Assembly (NCBI RefSeq): GCF_003258945.1
Contig: NZ_QLIX01000005.1
Location: forward strand, 220,338-284,337
Direction of reading: 5' to 3'
DNA: 64,000 bases
Source: Roseicella frigidaeris
GTDB taxonomy: Bacteria; Pseudomonadota; Alphaproteobacteria; Acetobacterales; Acetobacteraceae
A program made the position numbers and the translations under genes. Positions 1-8,699 of this stretch are shown here, one piece after another. The notes under the pieces are model-generated. The model saw only the letters and a list, made by a program, of their open reading frames with translations. It did not search any database and had not been told where the DNA came from. Within the stretch, counting starts at the first letter, position 1. Every line of letters starts with the position of its first letter.

Positions 1-119
1 GCCGCATTGCGGTCGAGCAGGACGATCCGCGCGCCCTCGCGCAGGAAAAGGCGCGCCGTGGCCAGGCCGATGCCCGAGGCCCCACCGGTGATCAACGCAT
101 GCCGCCCGGCCAGCCGCAT
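1..119 (-). CDS. SDR-family oxidoreductase, N-terminal fragment
   Basis: Only the first 39 codons lie in the window; the gene continues beyond base 1. The peptide begins MRLAGRHALITGGASGIG, the classical short-chain dehydrogenase start: a beta strand followed by the TGxxxGIG dinucleotide-binding loop, then a helix and a second strand ending in LLDRN. The acidic residue at the end of strand 2 (D in LLDRN) would favour NAD(H) over NADP(H); that is inference from family knowledge. The substrate cannot be told from this fragment. It is transcribed leftward, downstream of dksA but separated from it by a strong hairpin, so it probably has its own promoter in 120-219. Confidence 0.8.
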   Translation of the reverse strand, partial: MRLAGRHALITGGASGIGLATARLFLREGARIVLLDRNA

Positions 120-219
120 CCTCGCCTCCTCCTTCGCCGCCGGCCGAGCATCGCGCCCGGCGGCACGGGCTGCAAAGAGGGCCAGGGAAAGGCCGGGGAC
201 GAGAAGGGCCGGAAACGAC

Positions 220-245
220 GATGGCCGGCGCGGGCGCCGGCCATC
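220..245 (-). terminator. Hairpin downstream of dksA
   Basis: GATGGCCGGCGC at 220-231 is perfectly complementary to GCGCCGGCCATC at 234-245, an 11-12 bp all-matched stem with a tiny loop, 30 bp past the dksA stop on the minus strand. The following minus-strand bases are only weakly T-rich (GTCGTTTCC), so this is a likely but not textbook intrinsic terminator. Confidence 0.55.
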
Positions 246-274
246 CGAAACGAAGTCTCGTCCTTGCGCCGGGG

Positions 275-691
<417 letters not shown>

Positions 692-823
692 CGTCTGGAC
701 GACCCCATTGCGGCCGGAGCCCGGGCCTGGACGCCCTACCCCGAAGTTGGCCGGACCATACATGCCCAGCCAACTGAAAGCCAAGGGGTTCCTCAGCCGC
801 AAATCGCTGATACGAGCGGCTTT

Positions 824-1246
824 TCATGCGGTTGACACGGAGCCGTTCCAGCCGCGCCGGGCCAACTCCACCCTGGCGCGCAGGACGATGGCCTGGACCG
901 CCTGTCGCAGGATGGGGTCGGCGCCCTCCTCTCCTGATTGCAGGGCGGCGAGCCGTTCCAGCCGCCCAGGATCGCCGTCGCCGCGCAGCAGGTCGCGTTG
1001 CAGCGCCTGCAACTCTTGCAGGATCGATTCAGCCCGGCGATGCGCCGAGCGGTCCCGCGCCGGTGCGTCGCCCTCCTCCTGCAGGGCGAGCAGCCCGAGC
1101 CCCACCGACAGGGCGGCGCCCGCCGCCTCCGGCCCCGCCGCCGCCTCGCTCCCCCTCCGGCCAACCGCGAAGCCGGAGGCCCCCCGCCCGCCGGCCCGCC
1201 CGGGCCGCGCGGCCCCGCCTGCCGTCACTCCGCCGATTCCGCGCAT
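824..1246 (-). CDS. fliX: Flagellar assembly regulator FliX
   Basis: 140-aa protein starting MRGIGGVTAGG. The N-terminal third is Gly/Ala/Arg-rich. The C-terminal part holds the FliX signature: a hydrophobic stretch (LSVGLGLLALQEE), RAESILQELQALQRDLLRGD, then DPILRQAVQAIVLRARVELAR. In Caulobacter FliX is the trans-acting partner that couples early flagellar structure assembly to the sigma-54 activator FlbD. The placement fits: it is divergent from flgI, which carries a near-consensus sigma-54 promoter in the shared 183-bp gap. Start chosen at 1246 because the frame upstream is compositionally non-coding and family members begin with this MR-I-G motif. Confidence 0.85.
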   Translation of the reverse strand: MRGIGGVTAGGAARPGRAGGRGASGFAVGRRGSEAAAGPEAAGAALSVGLGLLALQEEGDAPARDRSAHRRAESILQELQALQRDLLRGDGDPGRLERLAALQSGEEGADPILRQAVQAIVLRARVELARRGWNGSVSTA

Positions 1247-1338
1247 CCCGCCCTCCTGGCCCGCGCCATTCCTGCCCATCAGGGGCAAACTTCTCCGCCC
1301 GGCCCGGCAAAGCCTGCCCGGCACCCCCTGGCCCAGCC

Positions 1339-1353
1339 TGGCACGCCGGTTGC
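1339..1353 (+). promoter_or_regulatory. Sigma-54 (RpoN) promoter of flgI operon
   Basis: TGGCACG at 1339-1345, four bases, TTGC at 1350-1353 gives TGGCAC-N5-TTGC with exactly ten bases between the invariant GG and GC, a full match to the -24/-12 consensus. The expected transcription start is about 1365, leaving a leader of about 65 nt before the flgI GTG. FlgI is a class II/III flagellar gene under RpoN and FlbD in related bacteria, and fliX lies divergently next door. Confidence 0.85.
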
Positions 1354-1429
1354 CCTGTCCCCGCCGAGCCTCCGATCCGGCGATCCTCGCCGGCCGCGGA
1401 GACCCGAAGCCCGGGGGTGGAGAAGCAGC

Positions 1430-2566
1430 GTGGCCAAAATTGCTTTCGCAAGGGCGAAGACCGCCTGGGCGCTGGCGGCCACAATGGCGCTGCTGCTCCT
1501 CCTCCCGGCGCCTCCGGCCGCCGCCCAGCCGGTCCGCATCAAGGACATCGCCGATGTCGAGGGCGTGCGGGACAACCAGCTCGTCGGCTACGGCCTCGTG
1601 GTCGGCCTCGCCGGCACCGGCGACCGGCTGCGCACCGCCATCTTCACCCGCCAGACCCTGATCGGCATGCTCGAGCGGCTCGGCGTCAACACGCGGGACA
1701 ACGAGGCCAAGCTCGAGACCAAGAACGTCGCCGCGGTCATGGTCACCGCCAACCTGCCGGCCTTCGCCCGGCCGGGCAGCCGCATCGACATCGCCGTCTC
1801 GGCGCTCGGCGACGCCACCAACCTGCAGGGCGGCACGCTGCTGGTCACGCCGCTGCTCGGCGCCGATGGCGAGGTCTATGCCGTCGCCCAGGGCGCGGTG
1901 GCGACCGGCGCGGTCTCCGCCCGCGGCGCCGGCGCCAGCGTCCAGCGCGGCGTGCCGACCAGCGCCCGCATCGCCTCCGGCGCCATCGTCGAGCGCGAGA
2001 TCCCCTATGCGCTGGCCGGCCGCAACAGCCTGCGCTTGGCGCTGCGCAACCCCGACCTCACCACGGCGCGGCGGATCGCCGCCGCGGTCAACCGGGCGAC
2101 CGGCGGCAGCCTCGCCACCGCGACCGATCCGCGCACCGTGGCCCTCAACCTCGCCGGCCGCGACCCGCTCGCCCTGCTCGGCGAGATCGAGCAGCTTCGC
2201 GTCGAGCCGGACCAGGTGGCGCGCGTCGTCATCGAGGAGGCGAGCGGCACCATCGTCATGGGCGCCAATGTCCGGGTTTCGACCGTCGCGGTGGCGCAGG
2301 GGAACCTCACCATCCGCATCACCGAGACGCCGCAGGTGAGCCAGCCGGCGCCGCTCTCGAACGGCCAGACCACGGTGGTGCCGCGCACCAATATCGAGGT
2401 GGACGACCAGGCGGAGCGCCGGGTCGGCACGCTCGGCGGCGGCGTCACCCTGCAGGAGCTGGTGCGCGGGCTGAACGCCCTCGGCGTCGGGCCGCGCGAC
2501 CTGATCTCCATCCTGCAGGCGGTGAAGGCCGCCGGCGCGCTGCAGGCCGAGATGGAGCTGCGGTGA
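1430..2566 (+). CDS. flgI: Flagellar P-ring protein FlgI
   Basis: 378-aa periplasmic protein that polymerises into the P ring around the distal rod in the peptidoglycan layer. GTG is taken as the start because GGAGAAG lies just upstream and translation from it gives a complete Sec signal: a basic n-region (AKIAFARAK), a hydrophobic core (LALLLLL-like, residues 19-25) and an AAA-Q cleavage site at about residue 32. The mature part has the family landmarks RIKDIADVEGVRDNQLVGYG, GLAGTGD, VNTRDNEAKLETKNVAAVMV, the TNLQGGTLLVTPL motif and the C-terminal GVGPRDLISILQA. The stop overlaps a following ATG as TGATG inside the 80-bp repeat, so flgI is translationally linked to what follows. Confidence 0.95.
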   Translation: MAKIAFARAKTAWALAATMALLLLLPAPPAAAQPVRIKDIADVEGVRDNQLVGYGLVVGLAGTGDRLRTAIFTRQTLIGMLERLGVNTRDNEAKLETKNVAAVMVTANLPAFARPGSRIDIAVSALGDATNLQGGTLLVTPLLGADGEVYAVAQGAVATGAVSARGAGASVQRGVPTSARIASGAIVEREIPYALAGRNSLRLALRNPDLTTARRIAAAVNRATGGSLATATDPRTVALNLAGRDPLALLGEIEQLRVEPDQVARVVIEEASGTIVMGANVRVSTVAVAQGNLTIRITETPQVSQPAPLSNGQTTVVPRTNIEVDDQAERRVGTLGGGVTLQELVRGLNALGVGPRDLISILQAVKAAGALQAEMELR

Positions 2567-2646
2567 TGCGGAACCTGCAGCGCCATGACCGAGGCTTCGC
2601 CCGGCGCCGCCGGGCTACGCGGCAGGCCGAGATGGAGCTGCGGTGA
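2566..2646 (+). CDS. Repeat-encoded minicistron 1 (26 aa)
   Basis: ATG at 2566 shares its A with the flgI TGA; GGAG lies eight bases upstream, inside the flgI coding end. The frame runs 26 codons, is Arg-rich in the middle (FARRRRATR) and ends in QAEMELR, copying the FlgI C-terminus. Its own TGA overlaps the ATG of the second minicistron. No known family. Whether the peptide has a function or is only a vehicle for ribosome hand-over to flgJ cannot be told from sequence. Confidence 0.45.
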   Translation: MRNLQRHDRGFARRRRATRQAEMELR

Positions 2647-2726
2647 TGCGGAGCCTGCAGCGCCATGACCCAGGCTTCGCCCGGCGCCGCCGGGCTACGC
2701 GGCAGGCCGGGATGGAGCTGCGGTGA
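2646..2726 (+). CDS. Repeat-encoded minicistron 2 (26 aa)
   Basis: Second copy of the same 81-nt ORF, beginning at the A of the previous TGA and ending in a TGA whose last base is the first base of the flgJ ATG. It differs from minicistron 1 at three residues (N3 to S, R9 to P, E22 to G). Conservation of an open frame in both copies follows automatically from the 80-bp period, so openness alone does not prove selection. Confidence 0.4.
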   Translation: MRSLQRHDPGFARRRRATRQAGMELR

Positions 2727-3019
2727 TGCGCGCCCTCACCCCCGCCGAGCTGGCTGCCGCCCCTGCGAAGCTGCGCCAGGCGGCGCAGGATTTCGAAAGC
2801 CACGCCTTCGCCCAGTTGCTGCAACCGCTCTTCGCCAGCGCCGAGCCCAGCCGCGGCGCCTTCGGCGGCGGCGCGGCGGAGGCGCAATGGCGGCCGATGC
2901 TGGTCGATGCCGTCGCCAGGCAGGCGGTGCGCAGCGGCCATGGCCTCGGCATCGCCGATGCGGTGCTGCGCGAGCTGCTGCAACGCCAGGCCGATTCCCG
3001 CCAGGAGACCACGCCATGA
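2726..3019 (+). CDS. flgJ: Rod-binding protein, single-domain FlgJ type
   Basis: 97-aa protein matching the N-terminal rod-binding domain of FlgJ (Pfam Rod-binding); the C-terminal glucosaminidase domain of enteric FlgJ is absent, as usual in alphaproteobacteria. Landmarks are the helix LRQAAQDFESHAFAQLLQPLF, the acidic/Gly region GGGAAEAQW, and LVDAVARQAVRSGHGLGIAD. It is thought to help rod subunits assemble in the periplasm. The ATG overlaps the TGA of the last repeat unit, and the stop overlaps the next gene as ATGA, so it sits in a tightly coupled flgI operon. Its only ribosome-binding site is the repeat-borne GGAG. Confidence 0.88.
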   Translation: MRALTPAELAAAPAKLRQAAQDFESHAFAQLLQPLFASAEPSRGAFGGGAAEAQWRPMLVDAVARQAVRSGHGLGIADAVLRELLQRQADSRQETTP

Positions 3020-3426
3020 GCCTGATGATCGAAGCCCTGATCGCCGCCGGCCAGCGCCTCGCCGAGGCGCTGCGGGCGGAGAACGAGGCGCTCGCCGCGC
3101 TCGACCTGCCGCGCGCCGCCGGCCTCGCCACCGCCAAGACGCAGGCGACGGATGCCTTCGCCGCCGCCTTCGCCGCCGCGGCGCGGACCGGCAGCACGGC
3201 GGCCGGCGACTCGCGGCGGGACGCGGCCGCGATGACCGACCGGCTGCAGCATCTGGGCGCGGAGAATCGGCGCCTGTTGCAGCGCGCCATCGCCATCCAG
3301 TCGCAGGTGATCGAGACCATCGCCGGCGCCGCCCTGCCGCGCTCGGCGGCGCCGGGCTATGGCGCGGCCGGGCGGCCGCTGGCGGCGCGGCAGGCGCCGC
3401 CGCTCGCCATGGCGACGCGCGCCTGA
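3016..3426 (+). CDS. FlgN-like flagellar export chaperone candidate
   Basis: 136-aa, mostly helical and Ala-rich protein, overlapping flgJ by ATGA. The pattern LAEALRAENEALAALDLPRAAGLATAKTQA resembles the FlgN family, which is an alpha-helical chaperone for the hook-junction proteins FlgK and FlgL: an acidic/Leu heptad, then L-x-LD at the helix turn and a conserved K. A second long helix follows (DRLQHLGAENRRLLQRAIAIQSQVIETI). The C-terminal 30 residues are low-complexity Ala/Pro/Arg. The assignment is from pattern and operon context, not a clear motif; it could be another small flagellar helper. Confidence 0.6.
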   Translation: MSLMIEALIAAGQRLAEALRAENEALAALDLPRAAGLATAKTQATDAFAAAFAAAARTGSTAAGDSRRDAAAMTDRLQHLGAENRRLLQRAIAIQSQVIETIAGAALPRSAAPGYGAAGRPLAARQAPPLAMATRA

Positions 3427-3449
3427 GCGCGCGCCGCCCGCCAAATCCG

Positions 3450-3474
3450 CGGACCGGCCGTCCTGGCCGGTCCG
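3450..3474. terminator. Terminator hairpin between flagellar operon and phasin gene
   Basis: CGGACCGGCC (3450-3459), a GTCCT loop and GGCCGGTCCG (3465-3474) form a perfect 10-bp stem between two convergent genes, suitable for termination from both sides. There is no clear T tract on either strand. Confidence 0.6.
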
Positions 3475-3549
3475 AGGCCCCGCATGGGTCCCGCGGCTGA
3501 CGCCGCGACGCCCGGCGAACCGGAGGTTCGCGCCCGGCGCCCGGGCCTG

Positions 3550-3981
3550 TCAGCCCTTCTTGGCCATCAGGACCTTCACCTCGTCCATGGCCTCGGTGAA
3601 GCGCTTGTTGAGCAGGGCGAGCGCCTCCTGGTTCGACTTCTGGATCAGGTCGGCCACTTCCTTCATGTTGGCGACCGCCTTCTCATAGGCCGCCTTCAGC
3701 ATCTCGGCCTGGCGCGCCGCCTTGGCCTGCGGCGATTCCTGCGTGCCGAGCGCCTTCATCGCCTCGGTCATCTCGGTCATCGAGGACTGCAGGATCTCCA
3801 TGTGCCGCCGCGCCACCGCCTGCGCGCCCTCGAGCGCCACGCGGTTGGCGGCGGAGAGGGCCTCGAGGTTGCGGCGCTGGGCGGCGGCGAGCGCCTCCAC
3901 ATCCGGCATGCCAGGCAGGCGAAACTCGGAAAGCATGCGCATCAGGTCGGTCGCGGGCTTCTGGCCGCTGGTCTCTGACAT
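3550..3981 (-). CDS. Phasin family protein
   Basis: 143-aa amphipathic helical protein of the phasin_2 type, which coats polyhydroxyalkanoate granules and modulates their number and size. After a short polar N-terminus, the body is continuous heptad-like helix (EALAAAQRRNLEALSAANRVALEGAQAV, then MTEMTEAMKALGTQ, then ANMKEVADLIQKSNQEALALLNKR). Almost no Cys, few aromatics and an alternating Ala/Leu/charged pattern fit the family. The upstream gap holds an inverted repeat CGGGCGCC / GGCGCCCG (4002-4009 / 4020-4027) that could be a regulator site. No PHA synthase is in this window. Confidence 0.85.
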   Translation of the reverse strand: MSETSGQKPATDLMRMLSEFRLPGMPDVEALAAAQRRNLEALSAANRVALEGAQAVARRHMEILQSSMTEMTEAMKALGTQESPQAKAARQAEMLKAAYEKAVANMKEVADLIQKSNQEALALLNKRFTEAMDEVKVLMAKKG

Positions 3982-4111
3982 GTCGTCCTCCGCCGTGGTA
4001 CCGGGCGCCGCATGACACCGGCGCCCGAAGCCTAAAACGGATAAGGGCGGGGCGGGATCGCGAAGGGTGGTAAATCCGCCCCGGCAACAAGTCGCCGCGC
4101 CGCCGCGGCCC

Positions 4112-4711
4112 TCAGCCCGTCGCCAGGTCGCCCGGGTCGAGGCGCAGCGTCCGCGCCACCTGCTCGGCCCGGTCCAGCGCCCGGTCGAGCGCCGCCATGG
4201 TCGCGCCGAGATCGGCCGAGCCGTCGCGCTGCCAGGCCCGCAGCGTCGCCAGCCAGACCCCGACCAGCCCCTGCACCCGGAGCGCCCCGGACAGGCCGTG
4301 CGATTCGAGCTCGGCCGCCTGCAGCAGCCGCGCCATGGAGCGCGGCAGCCCCGCCAGCAGGCAGAGGCCGAGGGCGGGATCGCCCCGCAGATCCGCCAGG
4401 AAGCGCAGCAGCCCGGCGCGGTGGGGCTGCATGGCGTCGATCCGCCGCATCAGCACGTCGAAGACGCGGTCGCGCGGCGTGCCGCCCTGGCCGGGGACGG
4501 TGCCGCTCGCCACAGCCTCGTCGAGCAGACGCGCCTGCAGCGCCAGCAGGTCGCGCGGCCCGTCGGGGGCGCGGGCGCGGATCGCCGCCGGGGCGAGGCC
4601 GGTGGCGGTGGCCAGGCGGCGCAGCGTCACCCCCTGCCAGCCATGGGCCGCCACCACCTGCCAGAGGCCGGTGACGAGGCGGGAGTCGGTCGGGTCGGGG
4701 AGGTCGCTCAT
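4112..4711 (-). CDS. TetR-like regulator
   Basis: 199-aa protein with an N-terminal TetR helix-turn-helix at about residues 10-55: ALWQVVAAHGWQGVTLRRLATATGLAPAAIRARA, with the usual LWxVVAxHG...TLRxLAxATG pattern. The remainder is an all-helical ligand/dimerisation domain; RVFDVLMRRIDAMQPHRAG resembles TetR/COQ9-like proteins of alphaproteobacteria. The ATG at 4711 is preferred over a TTG at 4747; neither has a strong ribosome site. It starts about 40 bp downstream of the proC stop on the same strand, so the two are probably co-transcribed. Target genes and effector are unknown. Confidence 0.72.
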   Translation of the reverse strand: MSDLPDPTDSRLVTGLWQVVAAHGWQGVTLRRLATATGLAPAAIRARAPDGPRDLLALQARLLDEAVASGTVPGQGGTPRDRVFDVLMRRIDAMQPHRAGLLRFLADLRGDPALGLCLLAGLPRSMARLLQAAELESHGLSGALRVQGLVGVWLATLRAWQRDGSADLGATMAALDRALDRAEQVARTLRLDPGDLATG

Positions 4712-4751
4712 GCCGGCAAGGTGGGGGATCGGCGCCAGCCCCGCCAAGGGG

Positions 4752-5567
4752 TCATCCGGCGAGTTCGCGCGAGCGTTCCGTCGCCGCGGCGATGGCGCGC
4801 GACAGGGCGGCCGGCCAGGCCTCGGGCGCCATCAGCACGGCGAGCGCCCGCTCGGTCGTGCCCTTCGGGCTGGTGACGTTGATCCGAAGCTGGGCGCTGC
4901 TCTCCGCGCTCGCCGCCAGCAGGGCGCCGGAGCCGGCGACGGTCGCCCGCGCCATGCGGCGGGCGAGATCGGCCGGCAGCCCCTGCTCCACCGCCGCCTT
5001 CTCCAGCAGCTCGGCCAGCAGGAAGACATAGGCCGGGCCGCCGCCGGAGACGGCGGTGACCGGGTCGATCAGCCCCTCCTCCTCCACCCAGGCGACCTCG
5101 CCGATGGCGCCGAGCAGCCGGTCGGCCAGCGCCCGCTGCGCCGCGGTCACGCCAGGCCCCGGGCAGGCGACGGTGAAGCCCTGCCGCACCGCGGCCGGGG
5201 TGTTCGGCATGGCGCGGATCACCGCCGCCTCGCCGCCGAGGGCGGCCCGCATGCCGCCGATGGCGCGTCCGGCCATGATCGAGAGGAAGACGGTCTCCGG
5301 CCCCGCCAGCCGGGCGAAGGCGGGCAGGGTCGCCGCCGCCTCCTGCGGCTTGATCGCCAGCACCACGGCGCCGGGCCGGAAGCCGGCAGGGATCGAGGCC
5401 GGGTCCGGCACCCGCGTCACCCGGCCGGCGAAACCCGCGACGGCCGCGGCATGCGGCTCGACCACCACCGCCTCGTCGAGGCCGCGCTCCAGCCAGCCGG
5501 CGAGCATGGCGCCGCCCATCTTGCCGCAGCCGACGAGGAGAAGGGGGGGCAGGGATGTCTCGGTCAT
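4752..5567 (-). CDS. proC: Pyrroline-5-carboxylate reductase
   Basis: 271-aa enzyme performing the last step of proline synthesis, reducing pyrroline-5-carboxylate with NAD(P)H. The N-terminal Rossmann motif is [17 protein letters not shown]; then AIKPQ, FLSIMAG, the [10 protein letters not shown] motif, and the C-terminal dimer/active-site signature [30 protein letters not shown] and [11 protein letters not shown]. Length is typical of ProC (about 270 aa). The start is at MTETS, where the sequence upstream becomes non-coding. In related bacteria proC sits with ybjN; here ilvD (opposite strand) separates them. Confidence 0.95.
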   Translation of the reverse strand: MTETSLPPLLLVGCGKMGGAMLAGWLERGLDEAVVVEPHAAAVAGFAGRVTRVPDPASIPAGFRPGAVVLAIKPQEAAATLPAFARLAGPETVFLSIMAGRAIGGMRAALGGEAAVIRAMPNTPAAVRQGFTVACPGPGVTAAQRALADRLLGAIGEVAWVEEEGLIDPVTAVSGGGPAYVFLLAELLEKAAVEQGLPADLARRMARATVAGSGALLAASAESSAQLRINVTSPKGTTERALAVLMAPEAWPAALSRAIAAATERSRELAG

Positions 5568-5784
5568 GCGCGGACCCTCGCCCGGCGGCGGCCGCGGCGC
5601 AATGGGCGGCGCGGCGGGACGCGCCCGGCAGGGTCCGAAGGCCCCCGGGGAGGCGCATGGACGCCGCCTGCGGCAGGGGCTAGAGCAGCCGCCGCCCCGG
5701 CGCCGCGCCCGGGCAAGGACATGCCGTCCCCGGCCGGCCGCGCTCCCGGACCGGGCCCAGGCAGGACCCAAGGACCGCCGCGCA

Positions 5785-7638
5785 ATGCCCGCATACCGCT
5801 CCCGCACCACCACCCATGGCCGCAACATGGCCGGCGCCCGCGGCCTCTGGCGCGCGACGGGGATGAAGGACGGCGATTTCGGCAAGCCGATCATCGCCAT
5901 CGCCAATTCCTTCACCCAGTTCGTCCCCGGCCATGTCCATCTGAAGGACCTTGGCCAGCTGGTGGCGCGGGAGATCGAGAAGGCCGGCGGCGTCGCCAAG
6001 GAGTTCAACACCATCGCGGTGGATGACGGCATCGCCATGGGGCATGACGGCATGCTCTACAGCCTGCCCTCGCGCGAGCTGATCGCCGATGCCGTGGAAT
6101 ACATGGTCAATGCGCATTGCGCCGATGCGCTGGTCTGCATCTCCAATTGCGACAAGATCACCCCGGGCATGCTGATGGCCGCGATGCGGCTCAACATCCC
6201 GACCGTCTTCGTCTCCGGCGGGCCGATGGAGGCCGGCAAGGTCGTGCATCGCGGCCAGAAGCGCAGCGTCGACCTGATCGACGCCATGATCACCGCCGCC
6301 GACAGCAGCGTCACCGATGCCGAGGTGCAGGTGATCGAGCGCTCGGCCTGCCCGACCTGCGGCTCCTGCTCCGGCATGTTCACCGCCAATTCGATGAACT
6401 GCCTGACCGAGGCGCTCGGCCTCGCCCTGCCGGGCAACGGCACCGTGGTGGCGACGCATGCCGACCGCGAGCGGCTGTTCCTCGAGGCCGGGCGGCGCAT
6501 CGTCGAGATCACCCGCCGGCATTACGAGACGGACGACGCCTCCGTCCTGCCGCGCTCCATCGCGACCGTCGCGGCCTTCGAGAATGCGATGACGCTCGAC
6601 ATCGCCATGGGCGGCTCGACCAACACGGTGCTGCACCTGCTGGCGGCGGCGCAGGAGGGCGAGGTGCCCTTCGCCATGGCCGATATCGACCGCCTCTCGC
6701 GCCGCGTGCCGGTGCTCTGCAAGGTCGCGCCCTCGGTGCAGAACGTGCATGTCGAGGATGTCCACCATGCCGGCGGCATCATGGGCATCCTGGGCGAGCT
6801 CGACCGCGCCGGGCTGATCGACACCTCGGTCTCCCGCATCGACGCCCCGAGCCTGGCCGAGGCGCTGGCGGAATGGGATGTCCGCCGCAACCCGACCGAG
6901 GCGGTGCAGCGCTTCTTCCGCGCCGCGCCCGGCGGCATCCCGACCACCGTCGCCTTCAGCCAGGCGGCGCGCTGGGAGAGCCTCGACCTCGACCGCGCCC
7001 AGGGCGTGATCCGCGACATGGAGCACGCCTTCTCGAAGGATGGCGGCCTCGCCGTGCTCTACGGCAACCTCGCCGAGGAGGGCTGCATCGTGAAGACCGC
7101 CGGGGTGGATGCCTCCATCCTGGTCTTCGCCGGCCCGGCCCGCGTCTTCGAGAGCCAGGAGGCGGCGGTCGAGGGCATCCTCGGCGGCAAGGTGCAGGCG
7201 GGCGACGTGGTGCTGGTGCGCTACGAGGGGCCGAAGGGCGGCCCGGGCATGCAGGAGATGCTCTACCCGACCAGCTACCTGAAGTCGGTCGGGCTCGGGA
7301 AGGCCTGCGCCCTGGTCACCGACGGACGCTTCTCCGGCGGCTCCTCCGGCCTGTCGATCGGCCATCTCTCGCCGGAAGCGGCGGAGGGCGGGCTGGTCGG
7401 GCTGGTCGAGGAGGGCGACCGGATCGAGATCGACATCCCCGGCCGCCGCATCCACCTCGCCGTGGCGGATGAGGAGCTGGCCCGGCGCCGGGCGGCGATG
7501 GAGGCGCGCGGCGCCGAGGCCTGGCAGCCGCTCGGCCGCAACCGCGTGGTCTCGACCGCCCTCAAGGCCTATGCGGCGCTCACCACCAGCGCCGCGCGCG
7601 GCGCGGTGCGCGATGTGGGGCAGCTGCGGCGGCGCTGA
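5785..7638 (+). CDS. ilvD: Dihydroxy-acid dehydratase
   Basis: 617-aa enzyme that dehydrates 2,3-dihydroxy-isovalerate and -3-methylvalerate in valine, leucine and isoleucine synthesis; pantothenate also depends on this step. N-terminal [20 protein letters not shown], the NCDKITPGM cysteine, and the [20 protein letters not shown] cluster ligands are all present, as are the C-terminal [12 protein letters not shown] and [11 protein letters not shown] signatures. Length matches bacterial IlvD (about 616). The start ATG is the one giving the canonical N-terminus. It faces away from proC across a 217-bp gap (5568-5784) in which no convincing promoter or leader peptide was found. Confidence 0.96.
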   Translation: MPAYRSRTTTHGRNMAGARGLWRATGMKDGDFGKPIIAIANSFTQFVPGHVHLKDLGQLVAREIEKAGGVAKEFNTIAVDDGIAMGHDGMLYSLPSRELIADAVEYMVNAHCADALVCISNCDKITPGMLMAAMRLNIPTVFVSGGPMEAGKVVHRGQKRSVDLIDAMITAADSSVTDAEVQVIERSACPTCGSCSGMFTANSMNCLTEALGLALPGNGTVVATHADRERLFLEAGRRIVEITRRHYETDDASVLPRSIATVAAFENAMTLDIAMGGSTNTVLHLLAAAQEGEVPFAMADIDRLSRRVPVLCKVAPSVQNVHVEDVHHAGGIMGILGELDRAGLIDTSVSRIDAPSLAEALAEWDVRRNPTEAVQRFFRAAPGGIPTTVAFSQAARWESLDLDRAQGVIRDMEHAFSKDGGLAVLYGNLAEEGCIVKTAGVDASILVFAGPARVFESQEAAVEGILGGKVQAGDVVLVRYEGPKGGPGMQEMLYPTSYLKSVGLGKACALVTDGRFSGGSSGLSIGHLSPEAAEGGLVGLVEEGDRIEIDIPGRRIHLAVADEELARRRAAMEARGAEAWQPLGRNRVVSTALKAYAALTTSAARGAVRDVGQLRRR

Positions 7639-7655
7639 GCCGCCAAGCCGATACC

Positions 7656-7679
7656 GGGGAGGGCCGCCGGCCCCTCCCC
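7656..7679. terminator. Convergent terminator hairpin after ilvD
   Basis: GGGGAGG (7656-7662) pairs with CCTCCCC (7673-7679) around a GC-rich loop, between the ilvD stop and the stop of the leftward gene at 7691. Confidence 0.5.
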
Positions 7680-7690
7680 GCCCCGGCGGC

Positions 7691-7981
7691 TCAGCGCCGC
7701 CGGTCGGTCCCGGGCAGCCGCGACGGGGCGAGGCCCATCAGCGCCAGCCAGGGGGCCCAGGCCGCCTCGGCACAGCGCGCCCAGAACTGCATCGGGGCGA
7801 GCATCGGGTTGGAGGCCTCCAGCAGCCGCGCCCAGGCCTCGAAGCCCTGCGGGGCGGTGAGGCTGACGGCGATCTGCTCGGCCCCCGCCGCGCCGGTGGC
7901 GCGGCGGTGCCGGATCTCCAGTTCCAGCCCGCCCGGCAGGCGGCCCACGGCCCGCATCTCCTCGGGGGGCTGATCCTGCAT
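7691..7981 (-). CDS. Hypothetical protein downstream of ybjN
   Basis: 96-aa protein of unknown family. The N-terminus is polar; the middle reads GLELEIRHRRATGAAGAEQIAVSLTAP, and the C-terminus is rich in Trp and Ala (FEAWARLLEASNPMLAPMQFWARCAEAAWAPWLALMG), likely an amphipathic helix that could lie on a membrane or granule surface. It begins eight bases after the ybjN stop on the same strand, so the two form an operon. A phasin-like role is possible from the helix but unproven. Confidence 0.6.
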   Translation of the reverse strand: MQDQPPEEMRAVGRLPGGLELEIRHRRATGAAGAEQIAVSLTAPQGFEAWARLLEASNPMLAPMQFWARCAEAAWAPWLALMGLAPSRLPGTDRRR

Positions 7982-7989
7982 GGGCCGGC

Positions 7990-8493
7990 TCAGGCCTCGC
8001 CGACGCAGTCGAGCATCGCCGCCTGCAGCGCATCCCCCGGCGCCTTGCCGCCCCAGAGGACGAACTGGAAGGCCGGGAAGAAGCGCTCGCATTCGGTGAT
8101 GGCGATGTCGACCATGTCCTCCAGCGATTCGGCCGAGGCGCTGGGCGCCCCGCGCAGCAGGACGGAGTGGCGGAAGACCGGCACCCCCTCCTCCGACTCG
8201 AGGCCGAAATGGCCGATCCAGAGCTTCTCGTTGGCCAGGGCGAGCAGCTCGAACAGCTTCGCCCGCCCCTCGGGCGGCACCTTCATGTCGAAGGCGCAGG
8301 AGAAGTGCATGGCGCTGATCTCCGGCGACCAGGAGAAGAACAGCCCGTAATCGCACCACTTGCCCGGAGCCTCGGCCGCCATCTCGCCATCCGAGCGGCG
8401 CTCGAAGGCCCACTCATTGGCGGTGACGATCTGCTCAAGCACGTCGAGGGGGTTGGTCGCACGCTCGCGCACGCGGGCCTGAAGACCGGACAT
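7990..8493 (-). CDS. YbjN-domain protein
   Basis: 167-aa soluble protein of the YbjN family, resembling type III secretion chaperone folds. Recognisable segments are NPLDVLEQIVTANEWAFERRSDGEM, WCDYGLFFSWSPEISAMHFSC, LLALANEKLWIGHFGLESEEGVPVFRHSVLLRG and ITECERFFPAFQFVLWGGK. In many alphaproteobacteria ybjN is the partner gene of proC. The molecular function is not established. The gene is divergent from the downstream cluster and separated from ubiK by 206 bp that must hold its promoter (a TATACC hexamer is visible near 8550). Confidence 0.85.
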   Translation of the reverse strand: MSGLQARVRERATNPLDVLEQIVTANEWAFERRSDGEMAAEAPGKWCDYGLFFSWSPEISAMHFSCAFDMKVPPEGRAKLFELLALANEKLWIGHFGLESEEGVPVFRHSVLLRGAPSASAESLEDMVDIAITECERFFPAFQFVLWGGKAPGDALQAAMLDCVGEA

Positions 8494-8699
8494 CGCGGCA
8501 CCTCCTCTGTCGTTGGCGGAATGGCGTCCCCGCCACCCAGATCCCGGTATACCGAGTCTGGGGTGAATCGGGCGGCAGCGACCACCACCTATAGACTACG
8601 CGGGTGCAAAACGCCGTCGCAAGGGCGGGGATGCATCCAAACGTTTCACAATGCGCCCCGGCCCCCGATCCGGGGCCGGGACGGCATGGCGCGGTCGGC

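Larger units (their letters stand above)
2542..2728 (+). repeat. 80-bp tandem repeat at the flgI/flgJ junction
   Basis: Copies begin at 2542, 2622 and 2702 (third copy partial), with an exact 80-bp period and only a few substitutions (for example GAACC/GAGCC, CGAGG/CCAGG). Each unit contains GGAG, the TGATG stop/start overlap eight bases later, and, between them, a perfect 7-bp hairpin GCCCGGCGCCGCCGGGC (2599-2615 and 2679-2695). Since 80 = 27 codons minus the one-base overlap, every copy recreates an 81-nt ORF whose TGA shares its A with the next ATG. The divergence between units argues against an assembly artefact. Confidence 0.95.

Noticed and set aside
842..968. Two copies of GAGCCGTTCCAGCCGC inside fliX
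   Set aside because: They fall in different parts of the coding sequence and encode unrelated residues consistent with the family; likely chance.
3427..3549. Possible further copy of the double-hairpin element (CGACGCCCGGCGAACCGG...)
   Set aside because: Only short GC words are shared and the block order is missing; treated as ordinary intergenic sequence with a terminator hairpin.
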